64,000 nucleotides of DNA from Hymenobacter sublimis (GTDB lineage: Bacteria > Bacteroidota > Bacteroidia > Cytophagales > Hymenobacteraceae). Shown here one piece after another: positions 26,641 to 36,386 of the stretch. The notes under the pieces were generated by a model. The model made no database searches, was not told where the DNA came from, and saw only the letters and a program-made list of their open reading frames with translations. The stretch spans positions 805,501 to 869,500 of the forward strand of contig NZ_CP095848.1 in the NCBI RefSeq assembly GCF_023101345.1, written 5' to 3'. The number at the start of each line of letters is the position of its first letter. Position 1 is the first letter of the stretch. A program made the position numbers and the translations under genes.

Positions 26641-26648
26641 TACCTTTG
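26641..26648 (+). promoter_or_regulatory. -7 element ahead of the heptose kinase
   Basis: TACCTTTG is an exact -7 match 27 bp before the ATG at 26676. It overlaps the TTG that would be the longest possible start. Confidence 0.5.
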
Positions 26649-26675
26649 CGGCCTTCATCTCCTGAACCTGCCGTA

Positions 26676-27692
26676 ATGCCTGCTGCCGTATTGCCCGCTT
26701 CCCTGCCTGAATTATTTGCCGCGTTCAATAATCTCACAGTGCTCATCGTGGGGGATGTGATGATGGACGCCTACGTGTGGGGCAAAGCCGCCCGTCTCTC
26801 GCCCGAGGCGCCGGTACCGGTAGTAAATGTGAGCCGCACCGAGCAGCGCTTGGGTGGGGCCGCCAACGTGGCCCTGAACGTGCAGGCCCTGGGCGCTACC
26901 CCGCTACTCTGCGCCGTAATTGGCAAGGACCAGGGCGGCGACCAACTCCTGGACTTACTGCACGATACTGGCCTTTCAGCTGCTGGCATCGTGCGTTCCT
27001 CGCAGCGCCCTACCACCGTCAAGCAGCGCATCCTGGCCCACGGCCAGCAACTCCTGCGCATCGATTCGGAGGTAGAAACCGACCTGAGCCCCTCTGAAAA
27101 CGCCGACTTAACCGCCCGCTACGAGCAACTACTCGGGCAGGCTGATGTGGTCATCTTCGAGGACTACGACAAGGGCGTACTCAACGAGGCCAGTATTGAG
27201 CACTTCATCCGCCTGGCCCGGCAGCGCAACATTCCGACCGTTGTGGATCCTAAGAAGAAAAACTTCCTGGCCTACCGCCACTGCACGCTGTTCAAGCCTA
27301 ACCTCAAGGAGCTGCGCGAAGGCCTGAAGCTAGAGTTCGGCGATGCCGAAGCCGACCGTCCTGCCTTTGAAAGCGCTGTGGCTCGGCTGCGCGAACTGCT
27401 CACCCCCGAAATCGTGCTGGTTACCCTCTCTGAGCGCGGCGTGTTCGTGGAAAACGGCAGCCTGACCCGTACCTACATTCCGGCCCACTTGCGCACCATT
27501 TCCGACGTTTCCGGCGCCGGCGACACGGTTATTAGCATTGCTGCGCTGTGCGTGGCCCTGGGGTTGCCTGCCCCCGTTACGGCCGCGCTGGCGAACCTGG
27601 GCGGTGGCTTGGTCTGCGAGCAGGTAGGGGTAGTGCCTATTGAAAAGCAGCAGCTTCTGGCCGAGGCCGAAGAGGTAGGACTGGCGCTGTAA
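26676..27692 (+). CDS. rfaE1: PfkB-family D-glycero-D-manno-heptose-7-phosphate kinase
   Basis: From 26676 the protein has 338 residues and matches the kinase half of HldE/RfaE. It contains LIVGDVMMDAYVWG, the SPEAPVPVV loop and LGGAANVALN. The PfkB active-site signature DVSGAGDTVI carries the catalytic Asp. It phosphorylates heptose-7-phosphate for ADP-heptose synthesis, used in lipopolysaccharide inner core or as a surface glycan donor. The nucleotidyltransferase half found in the E. coli bifunctional enzyme is not present here and must be elsewhere. A TTG start at 26646 is rejected because it lies in the promoter element. Confidence 0.88.
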   Translation: MPAAVLPASLPELFAAFNNLTVLIVGDVMMDAYVWGKAARLSPEAPVPVVNVSRTEQRLGGAANVALNVQALGATPLLCAVIGKDQGGDQLLDLLHDTGLSAAGIVRSSQRPTTVKQRILAHGQQLLRIDSEVETDLSPSENADLTARYEQLLGQADVVIFEDYDKGVLNEASIEHFIRLARQRNIPTVVDPKKKNFLAYRHCTLFKPNLKELREGLKLEFGDAEADRPAFESAVARLRELLTPEIVLVTLSERGVFVENGSLTRTYIPAHLRTISDVSGAGDTVISIAALCVALGLPAPVTAALANLGGGLVCEQVGVVPIEKQQLLAEAEEVGLAL

Positions 27693-27713
27693 GGCTACAG
27701 AAGTCAGTTTGCT

Positions 27714-27805
27714 ACAAAGCGTGTCATTCCGAGTGGAGCGAGGAATCTGGGTTGTCCTAATGGTTAACCCAGATTCCTCGCTCCACTCGGAATGACACGC
27801 TTTGT
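27714..27805. repeat. Perfect palindromic repeat, family A, 40-bp arms
   Basis: Arms 27714-27753 and 27766-27805 are perfect reverse complements over 40 bp with a 12-nt centre. The arms contain GTCATTCCGAG and GCGAGGAATC. It lies between the convergent heptose kinase and hemE genes and may also end both transcripts. Confidence 0.9.
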
Positions 27806-27820
27806 TGGACTATATTCTGC

Positions 27821-28846
27821 CTACCGGCGGCTGTGCTCCTTCACCGTTTCAATGAAGACTTTCACGTTATCGGGGTTGGTGTCGGGGTAGACGCCGTGGC
27901 CGAGGTTGGCAATGTGGCGGTGCTTGCCGAACTGTTCCAGCATCTGGAGGGTAGCGGCGCGCACCTGCTCCGGGGTGCCGTAGAGGGCGCAGGGGTCGAG
28001 GTTGCCCTGCAGGGTTTTGTCGCCGACGAGCGGGCGCACGGCGCGCGGGTCCTGGTTCCAGTCGAGGCCAATGGTGCGACAGGGCAGCTGGGCAAACTCC
28101 TCCACGGCCCAGAAGGCACCCTTGGCAAACACCGTCACGGGCACTTCCGGAATGGCCTGGCAGATTTCGGCAATGTAGCGGGTACTGAACTCCTGGTAGT
28201 GCGCGGGCGGCAGAATGCCGGCCCAGGAGTCAAACACCTGAATAATGTTGGCTCCCGCCTGCACCTGCGCCCGGAGGTAGGCAATGGTAGTCGCCGTGAT
28301 TTTGCGCAGCAGCTCGTGAGCCAGTTCCGGCTCGGCGTAGAGCATGCGACGGGCTTTGCTGAAGGTTTTCGAGCCGTGGCCTTCCACCATGTAGGCCAGA
28401 ATAGTCCAGGGCGCACCGGCAAATCCAATGAGTGGCACCCGACCGTTGAGGGCGCGCTTGGTCACCCGGATGGCTTCCAGCACGTAGCCTAGGTGCTCCT
28501 CGGGGTCAGCCACGCGCATGCGGGCTACGTCGTGAGCCGTTTTGATGGTTTCGGGAAACAGCGGGCCGCGGGCTTCTACCATCTCGTAGGTCAGGCCCAT
28601 GGCCTCGGGCACTACCAGAATATCGGAGAAGATAATGGCCGCGTCTACGTCCAGCGCATCTACGGGCTGAATGGTGACTTCAGCGGCCAGCTCGGGGGTT
28701 TCTACCAGTTCTTTGAAGCCGCTGAGGCGGGCGCGCAGGGCACGGTATTCAGGCAAAATGCGGCCGGCCTGGCGCATAAGCCATACGGGGGTGCGTTCCG
28801 TTTCTTCGCCACGGGCGGCACGGAGGAGGAGGTCGTTCTTCAGCAT
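27821..28846 (-). CDS. hemE: Uroporphyrinogen decarboxylase
   Basis: With the start at 28846 ([15 protein letters not shown]) the protein is 341 residues, the usual length. It carries the signature [16 protein letters not shown], the catalytic aspartate region [14 protein letters not shown], and [16 protein letters not shown]. The enzyme removes four carboxyl groups from uroporphyrinogen III to give coproporphyrinogen III in haem synthesis. The 31-codon upstream extension runs into the neighbouring gene's end and is rejected. No other haem gene is adjacent. Confidence 0.96.
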   Translation of the reverse strand: MLKNDLLLRAARGEETERTPVWLMRQAGRILPEYRALRARLSGFKELVETPELAAEVTIQPVDALDVDAAIIFSDILVVPEAMGLTYEMVEARGPLFPETIKTAHDVARMRVADPEEHLGYVLEAIRVTKRALNGRVPLIGFAGAPWTILAYMVEGHGSKTFSKARRMLYAEPELAHELLRKITATTIAYLRAQVQAGANIIQVFDSWAGILPPAHYQEFSTRYIAEICQAIPEVPVTVFAKGAFWAVEEFAQLPCRTIGLDWNQDPRAVRPLVGDKTLQGNLDPCALYGTPEQVRAATLQMLEQFGKHRHIANLGHGVYPDTNPDNVKVFIETVKEHSRR

Positions 28847-28880
28847 AGGAGGCGCAAAGATACGCTTCGCTACGGTGTTG

Positions 28881-29468
28881 TCAGTGGCCGGAAGGGATGA
28901 ATGCGGAATCCAGGGATAAGATAACCAGGTCCTGACCATTCGTCACGAAGCCGATGTACAACAATTGTGATTGGTCGCGCCGCGCGTAGCCGTAGGCATA
29001 CTGGCCACAGGCAAACGCGTCATCCAAATTCATCAGAAACGGCCGGCTCCCGTGGTGCAGTCGGCTCACAATGCACGGATAGGGCGAAAAACGTGCGTCC
29101 TGCGCCAATTGCTTCTGCAGCTGCCGGTACTCCTGCGGCGACACTCTCAGTAGCGCCCAAGTCTGATTCCGAGAAGGATACGTGGTCGAACTGGTGCTGG
29201 TGCTTTCGTGCGTGGAGGACAGCTGACCGGATTCTGGAAACGGGCGGAGCGTTATCCGTTCGTATTCGTCGCGGTAGAAACCATTAGAATTATAAGTTGC
29301 GGTACTACGCACTACGTACACCACCGCCAAATGGGTAACCACCAGTAGTGTTATGCTCGCGCCTTGGCCCCAGCGCCGCTGTATCCAGCGGTACAAGCTC
29401 AGATAAGAGCCCAGCACCAGTACCACGAGCAGGAGTAGCGCAAGTAAAATGTAACCCCCCGTTACCAT
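28881..29468 (-). CDS. Hypothetical membrane-anchored protein
   Basis: This 195-residue protein has two N-terminal hydrophobic segments ([20 protein letters not shown] and [16 protein letters not shown]) and then a Ser/Thr-rich linker. A soluble C-terminal domain follows, with [23 protein letters not shown] and a [10 protein letters not shown] strand. No family recognised. It starts 9 bp after the MarC gene's stop, on the same strand, and ends 34 bp before hemE, so these three may share a transcript. Function unknown. Confidence 0.65.
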   Translation of the reverse strand: MVTGGYILLALLLLVVLVLGSYLSLYRWIQRRWGQGASITLLVVTHLAVVYVVRSTATYNSNGFYRDEYERITLRPFPESGQLSSTHESTSTSSTTYPSRNQTWALLRVSPQEYRQLQKQLAQDARFSPYPCIVSRLHHGSRPFLMNLDDAFACGQYAYGYARRDQSQLLYIGFVTNGQDLVILSLDSAFIPSGH

Positions 29469-29477
29469 CGTCCCACG

Positions 29478-30104
29478 CTACCGGCTCAGCCCCGGAAATA
29501 GCGCTCCGATGGCCGTAGCCAAAAAGTTCACCCCGATGGCCAGGGTGATAAAGCCCATGATGCGGGCTAGGGCGGCCATGCCGGGGCGGCCCAGAAAGCG
29601 CGTCAGGCGCAGTGACGACATCAGGATGAGGTAGGCGGCCAGGGCCACCAGCACGAAGCCCAGAAAAATCAGGCTCATGTCCAGAATGCTCAGCTTTTCG
29701 GTGAACAAGCCGATGCATACGGCCATGGAGCCGGGGCCCGAGAGCATGGGCATGGCCAGGGGCGTGAAACTGATGTCGTCTTTGTGGCGGCTCTCATCCA
29801 GGGTAGCGTCGGATACTTTGCTGCGGTTGCCGCCGGGCGTGAGCAAATCGAAGGCCGAGCGCATGAGCAGAATGCCGCCGGCAATGCGCAAATGGTGAAT
29901 GTTAATGCCAAAGAAATTCAGCACGTACTGGCCCGCGAAAAACGAAACGGAGAGCACCCCAATCATGTACAGGCAGGCCCGCAGTCCAATGCTGGCCCGG
30001 TGGGCGGGCGTGTCCTCTTCCGTCAGAGTCAGGAAGACGGGCATGGCGCTGAAGGGGTTCACCACGGAAAACAGCGTAGTAAACGTGGCAAGCAGAATTT
30101 CCAT
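29478..30104 (-). CDS. MarC-family integral membrane protein
   Basis: This 208-residue protein has six hydrophobic segments and the MarC/UPF0056 features: VVNPFSAMPVFLTLT in the first helix, GGILLMRSAFDLL, and the conserved TPLAMPMLSGPGSMAV segment. The family is widespread and its function is unsettled; the early link with antibiotic resistance in E. coli was not upheld. The downstream hypothetical gene starts 9 bp on, so the two are likely co-transcribed. Confidence 0.92.
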   Translation of the reverse strand: MEILLATFTTLFSVVNPFSAMPVFLTLTEEDTPAHRASIGLRACLYMIGVLSVSFFAGQYVLNFFGINIHHLRIAGGILLMRSAFDLLTPGGNRSKVSDATLDESRHKDDISFTPLAMPMLSGPGSMAVCIGLFTEKLSILDMSLIFLGFVLVALAAYLILMSSLRLTRFLGRPGMAALARIMGFITLAIGVNFLATAIGALFPGLSR

Positions 30105-30255
30105 AGGCAGAAAAACACAAGGACAGCGGGTAAAGGTACGAGCCTTTGAGAATCAGCAAACAGGGAAAATGCTATGTTTATAGACTCAACCACCGTTTCG
30201 GAGGGCCGTAGAAGCCAATCCTAGTTAGGTTGATCCTGTTTCTTTGTTTTTTCCT

Positions 30256-30813
30256 ATGCCTACCACGCTTCCCGCCGCTGCGGCGGCCGATGTTCCCGCT
30301 CCTCATGATACTCCCCTGGTAGGAATTATCATGGGCTCTCAGTCCGATCTGAAAATTATGTCGGTGGCCGCTGAGCTACTTCAGCAGTTTGGGATTACCT
30401 ATGAAATAACCCTGGTTTCGGCCCACCGCACGCCCCACCGGCTGGTAGAATACGCCGAAACGGCCCGCAAGCGCGGTCTGCGCGTAATTATTGCCGGCGG
30501 CGGCGGAGCGGCTCACCTACCCGGCATGGTCGCTTCCTTTACTACCTTGCCCGTCATTGGGGTGCCCATCAACTCCACCACCTCCTTCCACGGCCTCGAT
30601 TCTATTCTGTCGATGCTGCAAATGCCGGCGGGCGTACCCGTGGCTACGGTGGCGCTCGACGGGGCCTCTAATGCCGCCGTGCTGGCTACCCAGATTTTGG
30701 CCCTGGGCAACGCACGGCTGGCTGATGTATTAGAAAAATACCGTACTTCCTTGAAGGATAAGGTAATGCGCACCATTGAAGAGCTGCGCAAAGGCGGCTT
30801 CAACGATGACTAA
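30256..30813 (+). CDS. purE: 5-(carboxyamino)imidazole ribonucleotide mutase
   Basis: From the ATG at 30256 the protein has 185 residues. The class I PurE motifs are all present: GIIMGSQSDLKIM, the catalytic-His segment SAHRTPHRL, GGGGAAHLPGM, and PVIGVPI. It converts N5-CAIR to CAIR in purine synthesis. A TTG four codons upstream gives the longest frame but is not needed. The short Ala-rich N-terminal extension (about 20 residues) before the core is unusual but harmless. No purK is adjacent. Confidence 0.96.
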   Translation: MPTTLPAAAAADVPAPHDTPLVGIIMGSQSDLKIMSVAAELLQQFGITYEITLVSAHRTPHRLVEYAETARKRGLRVIIAGGGGAAHLPGMVASFTTLPVIGVPINSTTSFHGLDSILSMLQMPAGVPVATVALDGASNAAVLATQILALGNARLADVLEKYRTSLKDKVMRTIEELRKGGFNDD

Positions 30814-30880
30814 GTGTTACTTCCGCTCCGTTCATCTGCCCTCTCCCACCTGATTCCTCCACGCCTACCTCTCCCCATCC

Positions 30881-32053
30881 GTGCCTGATCTTGACGTACC
30901 TTTTTGGCTCCAGCTAGCCCACGGATTCACCTTCTTTCTCGTAGTAGCTGCCCTCATTGCCACTGTGCTGCCGCTCTTGCGCCAAACAGCGTGGTGGATC
31001 CGGATATTCGACTTTCCCCGCTTACAAATTGTGGGCGTGCTAGGACTGGTGCTGGCCGCAGGGCTGGTGCTGGAGTGGCACCGCCCAACCGATGGCACGT
31101 ACTGGGGCCCGGCTACGCTGCTGGTGCTGCTGCTGGCCATTGGATACCAGTCGTTTCGAATTGTGCCTTACACCCGATTGGTAAAAAAGCAGGTGGAGGA
31201 TAGTACGCTTCAAGACGGGCGGCGCCACCTGAGCCTGACCATGATGAACGTGCTGCAGTACAACAAGCAGGGTCAGAAGGCTCTGCAAGTACTACAGGAA
31301 GCCGACTCGGACCTGATTATGGCCGTGGAAACGGACCTGTGGTGGCTGGAGCAATTAAAGCCCCTGGAAGAGACTCACCCCTACACCTGCCACGAACCCC
31401 TCGATAATACGTACGGGCTGCTGTTCTTCTCGCGCTTACCCTTGCACGAGTGCGAAATCAAGTATCTACTGGATGACGACGTGCCCTCGGTACACGCCGT
31501 GGTTGGCTTGGCTGATGGTCATACGAAGGTGCGCATCTACGGCCTTCATCCGAAGCCTCCCGCGCCAGCCGAAGCCAAAACCAGCACCAAGCGCGACGCC
31601 GAATTGCTGCTCGTAGGCAAAACCATCGACCAGAAAGACGAGCCAACCATTGTGTTTGGGGATATGAACGACGTGGCGTGGTCGCACACTTCCGAACTGT
31701 TTCGCCGCATCAGCGGTCTGCTTGATCCGCGGGTGGGCCGCGGGCTGCTACCCACCTTCCACGCCGAGTACTCGCTAATGCGCTGGCCCCTGGACCACGT
31801 ATTCGTCTCGCCCCATTTTAAGGTTGATGATATGGAGCGCCTACCCTACGTAGGCTCTGACCACTTTCCTATTTACATCAAGCTCAGCTACGAACCCCAC
31901 GACAAGGAAAAGCAGGAGCAAAACGGCGAGCAGGCCGATGTGGAGGACCATCAGGAAGCAGTAGAGAAGATTCAGGAGGGGTTTGAGGAAGAGGATGAGG
32001 AGGAGCAGGAAGAAGCCACCGACCCGAACCGCAAAAAAGAACTTACCACGTAA
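30881..32053 (+). CDS. Membrane-anchored endonuclease/exonuclease/phosphatase family protein
   Basis: This 390-residue protein starts at GTG. Three hydrophobic segments occupy residues of about 10-100. They precede an exonuclease-endonuclease-phosphatase domain with MNVLQYNK, a candidate metal-binding VETD, FGDMNDVAWS (catalytic DxN) and PLDHVFVSPH ... GSDHFPI (the terminal SDH motif). The catalytic domain should face the periplasm and hydrolyse a phosphodiester or phosphomonoester of unknown type. The last 55 residues are a very acidic, Glu/Gln-rich low-complexity tail. A strong terminator follows. Confidence 0.88.
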   Translation: MPDLDVPFWLQLAHGFTFFLVVAALIATVLPLLRQTAWWIRIFDFPRLQIVGVLGLVLAAGLVLEWHRPTDGTYWGPATLLVLLLAIGYQSFRIVPYTRLVKKQVEDSTLQDGRRHLSLTMMNVLQYNKQGQKALQVLQEADSDLIMAVETDLWWLEQLKPLEETHPYTCHEPLDNTYGLLFFSRLPLHECEIKYLLDDDVPSVHAVVGLADGHTKVRIYGLHPKPPAPAEAKTSTKRDAELLLVGKTIDQKDEPTIVFGDMNDVAWSHTSELFRRISGLLDPRVGRGLLPTFHAEYSLMRWPLDHVFVSPHFKVDDMERLPYVGSDHFPIYIKLSYEPHDKEKQEQNGEQADVEDHQEAVEKIQEGFEEEDEEEQEEATDPNRKKELTT

Positions 32054-32056
32054 AAG

Positions 32057-32100
32057 CCACCATACCGGCCGAAGCAGCACTGCTTCGGCCGGTATGGTGG
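32057..32100 (+). terminator. Terminator of the EEP-family gene
   Basis: Perfect 20-bp arms (32057-32076 and 32081-32100) surround a 4-nt loop. No long T run follows, so it may also serve the opposite strand. Confidence 0.75.
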
Positions 32101-32215
32101 TTACCTACCGGAGCCAACACGTCTGAACAAATCTAGAACCGTCTTGCAGGACTTGAACGAAGCCTGACGGTTTCCACACTGAGTTCTGGCAACGTAGTCA
32201 CCCCGTTCGATTCTG

Positions 32216-33364
32216 CTACAGCTCGTCGTATAGCCAAGCCATTTGGTGGCGGCTGACGGCAGCGGGCAGCCGCCGCATCAGGGTGTTGCGTAGCTTTCCT
32301 AGCAGGGGGCTTTGCAGCTGGCCTATCCGACCCAGCAGCCAGGAAGTTTGGATGATGCGCGCGGTGCGTGCCCGGCGGCGTTGTTCGAAGCTCTGAAAAG
32401 CGGTAGTTAGGTTGGAGCTAGCCTGCAGGCATTGCGCTAGTACGGCCGCGTCCTCCACGGCCATGCCGGCGCCTTGGCCCAGGTTGGGGGTAGTGGCGTG
32501 GGCCGCGTCGCCGAGCAGTAGCACCCGGCCGTAGGCAAGGTGGGAGAGGGGGCGTAGGTCCAGGATATCGTTCCAGATTAGCTGTTCGTCGCGCGTGCAG
32601 GCCAGCAGCTCGGGCACAGGGGCGTGAAAATCGGAGAACTCGCTTTGCAAGTCCGCTACCCGGTACGCCCGAAACCGTGGATTCTGAGGCTGTGAACTGT
32701 TCAGGCAGGCAAACCAGTACACCTGGCCGCCTCCAACGGGCACGTACCCGAACCGCCGGCCCCGCTCGCCCCAGGTTTCGTCCGATTCACTTCTTGGAAG
32801 TTCTAAGTGGTGAACATCTACCACAGCGCGCCAGCAGGTATAGCCGGCGTAGCGCGGCGCAACGGCTGGCAGGAGCTGGCCGCGCACTTTCGAGCGGATG
32901 CCGTCGGCTCCAATAAGCGCATCCGCTTGCACCGAATGCCCATCGGCAAAGTGCACCAAAACTCCGGTATCAGTAGCATTGAAACGCGCAAACTGGTGCC
33001 CAAGCTGCACGGTGCTCGGGGGAAGCTGCGCCAGCAAAGTCCGCTGCAATGCAGCTCGGTGAATACCTAGGTTGTCAAAGCCTAAAGCAGCAGTGAAAGC
33101 CGTAGTGTCGGCGGCCTGGAGCAAGCGGCCATGCTGGTCAAGTAGGTTCAGATGAGTAACTGGGGAGCCGTGAGCCTGCACAGCCTCGTGCAAGCCTAGT
33201 TGCTGCAGCGCCCGCATGGCATTGGCTCCAAGCACTACGCCTGCGCCTACCTCGCGTAGCTCAGTGGCCGCTTCGTACACCCGCACCGTATGGCCTTGCA
33301 GCACAAGGGCACGTGCCGCGCTTAGCCCACCAATCCCGGCCCCAATAATTGCAAAATCCGCCAT
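32216..33364 (-). CDS. FAD-dependent monooxygenase (class A flavoprotein)
   Basis: The protein has 382 residues. The N-terminal FAD-binding motif is IIGAGIGGLSAARAL, the second motif is ALIGADGIRSKVR (the DG pattern of aromatic hydroxylases), and the GD motif is LLGDAAHATTPNLGQGAGMAVEDA. This places it in the single-component class A flavin monooxygenases (salicylate-hydroxylase or TetX-like). The substrate is unknown. No N-terminal export signal is present. It is monocistronic. Confidence 0.9.
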   Translation of the reverse strand: MADFAIIGAGIGGLSAARALVLQGHTVRVYEAATELREVGAGVVLGANAMRALQQLGLHEAVQAHGSPVTHLNLLDQHGRLLQAADTTAFTAALGFDNLGIHRAALQRTLLAQLPPSTVQLGHQFARFNATDTGVLVHFADGHSVQADALIGADGIRSKVRGQLLPAVAPRYAGYTCWRAVVDVHHLELPRSESDETWGERGRRFGYVPVGGGQVYWFACLNSSQPQNPRFRAYRVADLQSEFSDFHAPVPELLACTRDEQLIWNDILDLRPLSHLAYGRVLLLGDAAHATTPNLGQGAGMAVEDAAVLAQCLQASSNLTTAFQSFEQRRRARTARIIQTSWLLGRIGQLQSPLLGKLRNTLMRRLPAAVSRHQMAWLYDEL

Positions 33365-33538
33365 GCTATCTGTGGGTTTGCGCTATTCAAAACGATGTGA
33401 CAAGGTAGGATTTACTTGAAAAAAACGCCCCTACGGTTCTGCTAGGCAAATTTTATATCATTTTATTGACTAACTAGTCCCTTGCATGGCAAGCCCGCGC
33501 CTGCATCCTTCTCCCGCCCTGTTCTGCTCTCCTTTTCC

Positions 33539-33964
33539 ATGTCTCACTCACCCGTGCATCCTCAGTTGCGGCTGTACTTCGAAAACCCGGTTGGCCGCTT
33601 ATTAGAACACCCCGATGGCTATCTGGTGGTACAGTACAATGCCGGCAAGCGCAAGCTGGAAGAACTGAAAACCTTTCTGACCCAGGCTAGCACCTTGCTC
33701 CAGCAGCGGAACTGGCACAAGTTGCTCGGCGACCAACGGGTAATGGCGGCCTTCACGGAAGCGGAGCGCGTCTGGATTACCGAAAACTGGTTAACTCGCT
33801 CCACCACGGCCCATCCTTACTACGGAGCCGTGCTGCTCGCGCACGATGTTTTCGCCCGATTGGCTATGAACCTGGTGATGAACGAAGCCCGGGAATCTGG
33901 TTTGGTATACCGGCTATTTGAGGACGAAAACGCGGCCGTAGCGTGGCTGCTGCAAGTCCCGTAA
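33539..33964 (+). CDS. Small protein, possibly STAS/SpoIIAA-like
   Basis: From 33539 the protein is 141 residues. The pattern of an N-terminal strand pair (HPDGYLVVQYN), a helix (LEELKTFLTQASTLLQQ), KLLGDQRVMAAFTEAERVWITENW and a C-terminal FEDENAAVAWLL resembles the STAS/SEC14-like or SpoIIAA-like small proteins common in Hymenobacter. That resemblance is from memory. The open frame starts at 33482, but the intervening codons have no protein character. Terminated by the shared hairpin at 34051-34096. Confidence 0.65.
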   Translation: MSHSPVHPQLRLYFENPVGRLLEHPDGYLVVQYNAGKRKLEELKTFLTQASTLLQQRNWHKLLGDQRVMAAFTEAERVWITENWLTRSTTAHPYYGAVLLAHDVFARLAMNLVMNEARESGLVYRLFEDENAAVAWLLQVP

Positions 33965-34050
33965 GAAAGCAACTTCTATTTGCTCACGACTAGGTCTGTA
34001 GCTGAATTTCAAGATTAGGCAGCGTACAACCTACAGTTGCAGATTACCCG

Positions 34051-34096
34051 GAAAACAAAAAGGCCCGCAGCAGCAGCTGCGGGCCTTTTTGTTTTC
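34051..34096. terminator. Bidirectional terminator between the STAS-like gene and dnaK
   Basis: Perfect 21-bp arms (34051-34071 and 34076-34096) with a 4-nt loop end in AAAACAAAAA/TTTTTGTTTT on both strands. Confidence 0.88.
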
Positions 34097-34106
34097 TAAG
34101 TGGCAA

Positions 34107-36053
34107 TTACTTGCCTACTTCCTCGTAGTCTACGTCCGTCACGTTGTCGTGGGGCTGGCCTTGCTGGCCGTTGCCGCCGGGCTGACCACCACCACCGAAG
34201 GGGTTGCCACCGTCAGCGCCGGGCTGGCCATCGGCACCACCCTGGGTAGCGGCGTACATTTCCTGCGAAGCGGCCTGCCAAGCGGCATTGATGGCCTCCA
34301 TGGAGGTGTCAATAGCACCGAGGTCTTTGCTCTCGTGCGCCTTCTTCAGGTCAGCCAGAGCATTCTCAACGGCCGTTTTGTTGCCGGCGCTTAGCTTGTC
34401 GCCGTACTCTTTCAGCTGCTTTTCAGTCTGGAAAATCATCGAGTCAGCGGCGTTGATTTTGCCGATGCGCTCGGTCTCCGCCTTATCGGCTTCGGCGTTG
34501 GCGGCAGCCTCGTTGCGCATGCGCTCAATGTCAGCATCGGTGAGGCCTGAAGAAGCTTCGATGCGGATCTTCTGCTCCTTGCCAGTGCCTTTGTCCTTGG
34601 CCGATACGTGTAGAATGCCGTTGGCGTCGATGTCGAAGGTTACTTCGATCTGCGGAACACCGCGGGGTGCTGGCGGAATTGAGTCGAGGTGGAAGCGGCC
34701 GATGGTACGGTTCTGCGAAGCCAACGGACGCTCGCCCTGCAACACGTGAATCTCTACCGAAGGCTGGTTGTCGGAAGCCGTCGAGAAGGTCTCGGACTTC
34801 TTGGTCGGAATGGTTGTGTTCGACTCGATGAGCTTGGTCATCACGCCGCCCATGGTTTCGATACCCAGCGAGAGCGGGGTTACGTCGAGCAGGAGTACGT
34901 CCTTCACTTCACCGGTCAGTACGCCACCCTGGATGGCAGCACCCACGGCTACTACTTCGTCGGGGTTCACGCCCTTGGAAGGCTTCTTGCCGAAGAACTT
35001 CTCTACCTCTTCCTGAATGCGCGGAATGCGGGTCGAGCCACCTACCAGGATTACCTCGTCGATGTCAGAAGTGCTCAGGCCAGCATCTTGCAGGGCCTTT
35101 TTGCAGGGCTCCATCGAGCGACGCACCAGGTTGTCGGCCAGCTGCTCGAACTTTGCGCGGCTCAGCTTTACTACCAGGTGCTTCGGGCCCGAAGCAGTAG
35201 CCGTTACGTAGGGCAGGTTGATTTCCGTTTCCGTCGAGCTGGACAGCTCTACTTTGGCTTTCTCCGCGGCTTCTTTCAGGCGCTGCAGGGCCATAGCGTC
35301 TTTGCGCAGGTCGAGGCCTTCGTTTTCGCTGGCGAACGTTTCAGCCAGGAAGTTGATGATAACTTGGTCGAAGTCGTCGCCACCGAGGTGGGTGTCACCG
35401 TTGGTGCTCAGTACTTCAAATACGCCATCACCCAGCTCCAGAATCGAGATGTCGAAGGTACCACCACCGAGGTCGTACACGGCAATCTTCTGGTCTTTGT
35501 GCTTCTTGTCGAGGCCGTAGGCCAGGGCAGCAGCAGTAGGCTCGTTGATGATGCGCTTCACGTCGAGGCCGGCAATGGCACCGGCTTCCTTGGTAGCCTG
35601 GCGCTGGGCGTCGTTGAAGTAGGCGGGTACCGTAATTACAGCTTCCGTTACCGACGTACCGAGGTAGTCCTCAGCGGTCTGCTTCATCTTCTGCAGCACC
35701 ATGGCCGAAATTTCCTGGGGCGTGTACTGCCGGTCGCCGATTTGTACGGCTACCGTGTTATTAGAACCGCGCACCAGCTCGTAAGAAACGTGCTTGGCTT
35801 CTTCAGTCACTTCGCCGAAGCTGCGACCCATGAAGCGCTTAATTGACTGGAGCGTGTTCTTAGGGTTGGTAATGGCCTGACGTTTGGCGGGGTCACCGAC
35901 TTTCCGTTCGCCTTTACCGTTATCGAGGAACGCCACAATGGAGGGAGTCGTGCGGCGACCTTCGCTATTCGGAATCACTACCGGCTCGTTGCCTTCCATT
36001 ACGGCCACGCACGAGTTGGTGGTGCCGAGGTCAATACCGATTATTTTGCCCAT
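34107..36053 (-). CDS. dnaK: Molecular chaperone DnaK (Hsp70)
   Basis: This 648-residue Hsp70 has the ATPase-domain phosphate loop [14 protein letters not shown], the [10 protein letters not shown] motif, [12 protein letters not shown], a substrate-binding domain from about residue 390, and a helical lid. The tail is Gly/Gln/Pro-rich and ends VDYEEVGK. It is a cytoplasmic ATP-dependent chaperone. No dnaJ or grpE lies next to it, so it stands alone. A 333-bp leader region upstream contains an inverted repeat that may be regulatory. A long plus-strand open frame antisense to it (34689-35846) is a shadow, a known artefact of dnaK genes. Confidence 0.98.
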   Translation of the reverse strand: MGKIIGIDLGTTNSCVAVMEGNEPVVIPNSEGRRTTPSIVAFLDNGKGERKVGDPAKRQAITNPKNTLQSIKRFMGRSFGEVTEEAKHVSYELVRGSNNTVAVQIGDRQYTPQEISAMVLQKMKQTAEDYLGTSVTEAVITVPAYFNDAQRQATKEAGAIAGLDVKRIINEPTAAALAYGLDKKHKDQKIAVYDLGGGTFDISILELGDGVFEVLSTNGDTHLGGDDFDQVIINFLAETFASENEGLDLRKDAMALQRLKEAAEKAKVELSSSTETEINLPYVTATASGPKHLVVKLSRAKFEQLADNLVRRSMEPCKKALQDAGLSTSDIDEVILVGGSTRIPRIQEEVEKFFGKKPSKGVNPDEVVAVGAAIQGGVLTGEVKDVLLLDVTPLSLGIETMGGVMTKLIESNTTIPTKKSETFSTASDNQPSVEIHVLQGERPLASQNRTIGRFHLDSIPPAPRGVPQIEVTFDIDANGILHVSAKDKGTGKEQKIRIEASSGLTDADIERMRNEAAANAEADKAETERIGKINAADSMIFQTEKQLKEYGDKLSAGNKTAVENALADLKKAHESKDLGAIDTSMEAINAAWQAASQEMYAATQGGADGQPGADGGNPFGGGGQPGGNGQQGQPHDNVTDVDYEEVGK

Positions 36054-36386
36054 GTGAATGGTTGTTATGTAGGAGTTGAGGTGTCAGATATCAGGTGCGA
36101 ATCACTCGCACCGGGGGAGTTACAAGACGCGTACCAGCCGCAGAAATGCCCTTTACTCGTGACAGATTGTCATTTTAGGGCAGCTCGCGGCACGGTTTCG
36201 CGACGGTCTGACTTCTACGGGAAAACCAAGGGTAGGATATGCTGACAGCCGGGCAGGAGGTAACGTGCTAGCCATGGATTCCTCATCATTCTGCGCTTGC
36301 AAAGGGCTTTATCACGCCTGACCGATAATCGGGATGACGATTCGTTTTATCGTGGAATGGTCCTCTACTCAGCTCAGAAGAATGGG
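36054..36386. other. dnaK upstream region
   Basis: These 333 bp contain a hairpin GGTGCGA/TCGCACC (36094-36112) and the palindrome TGACAGATTGTCA (36160-36172). A poorly conserved remnant of a family A repeat may lie near 36285-36335. No gene is apparent. Confidence 0.5.
36160..36172 (-). promoter_or_regulatory. Candidate heat-shock operator upstream of dnaK
   Basis: TGACA-GAT-TGTCA is a perfect 5+3+5 palindrome, 107 bp upstream of the dnaK ATG. It sits within a larger TGCCCT/AGGGCA inverted pair (36147-36152 and 36177-36182). It is not a CIRCE (HrcA) element. Confidence 0.35.

Noticed and set aside
26646..26675. TTG start for the heptose kinase
   Set aside because: The codon lies within the TACCTTTG promoter element and the next ATG gives a normal kinase.
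34689..35846. 385-codon open frame antisense to dnaK
   Set aside because: It is a known shadow of the dnaK coding bias; the dnaK frame is unmistakable.
36283..36335. Possible family A repeat upstream of dnaK
   Set aside because: The ends match only weakly (CATTCTGCGC and CGGGATGACG) with little pairing in between; mentioned only as a possible remnant.
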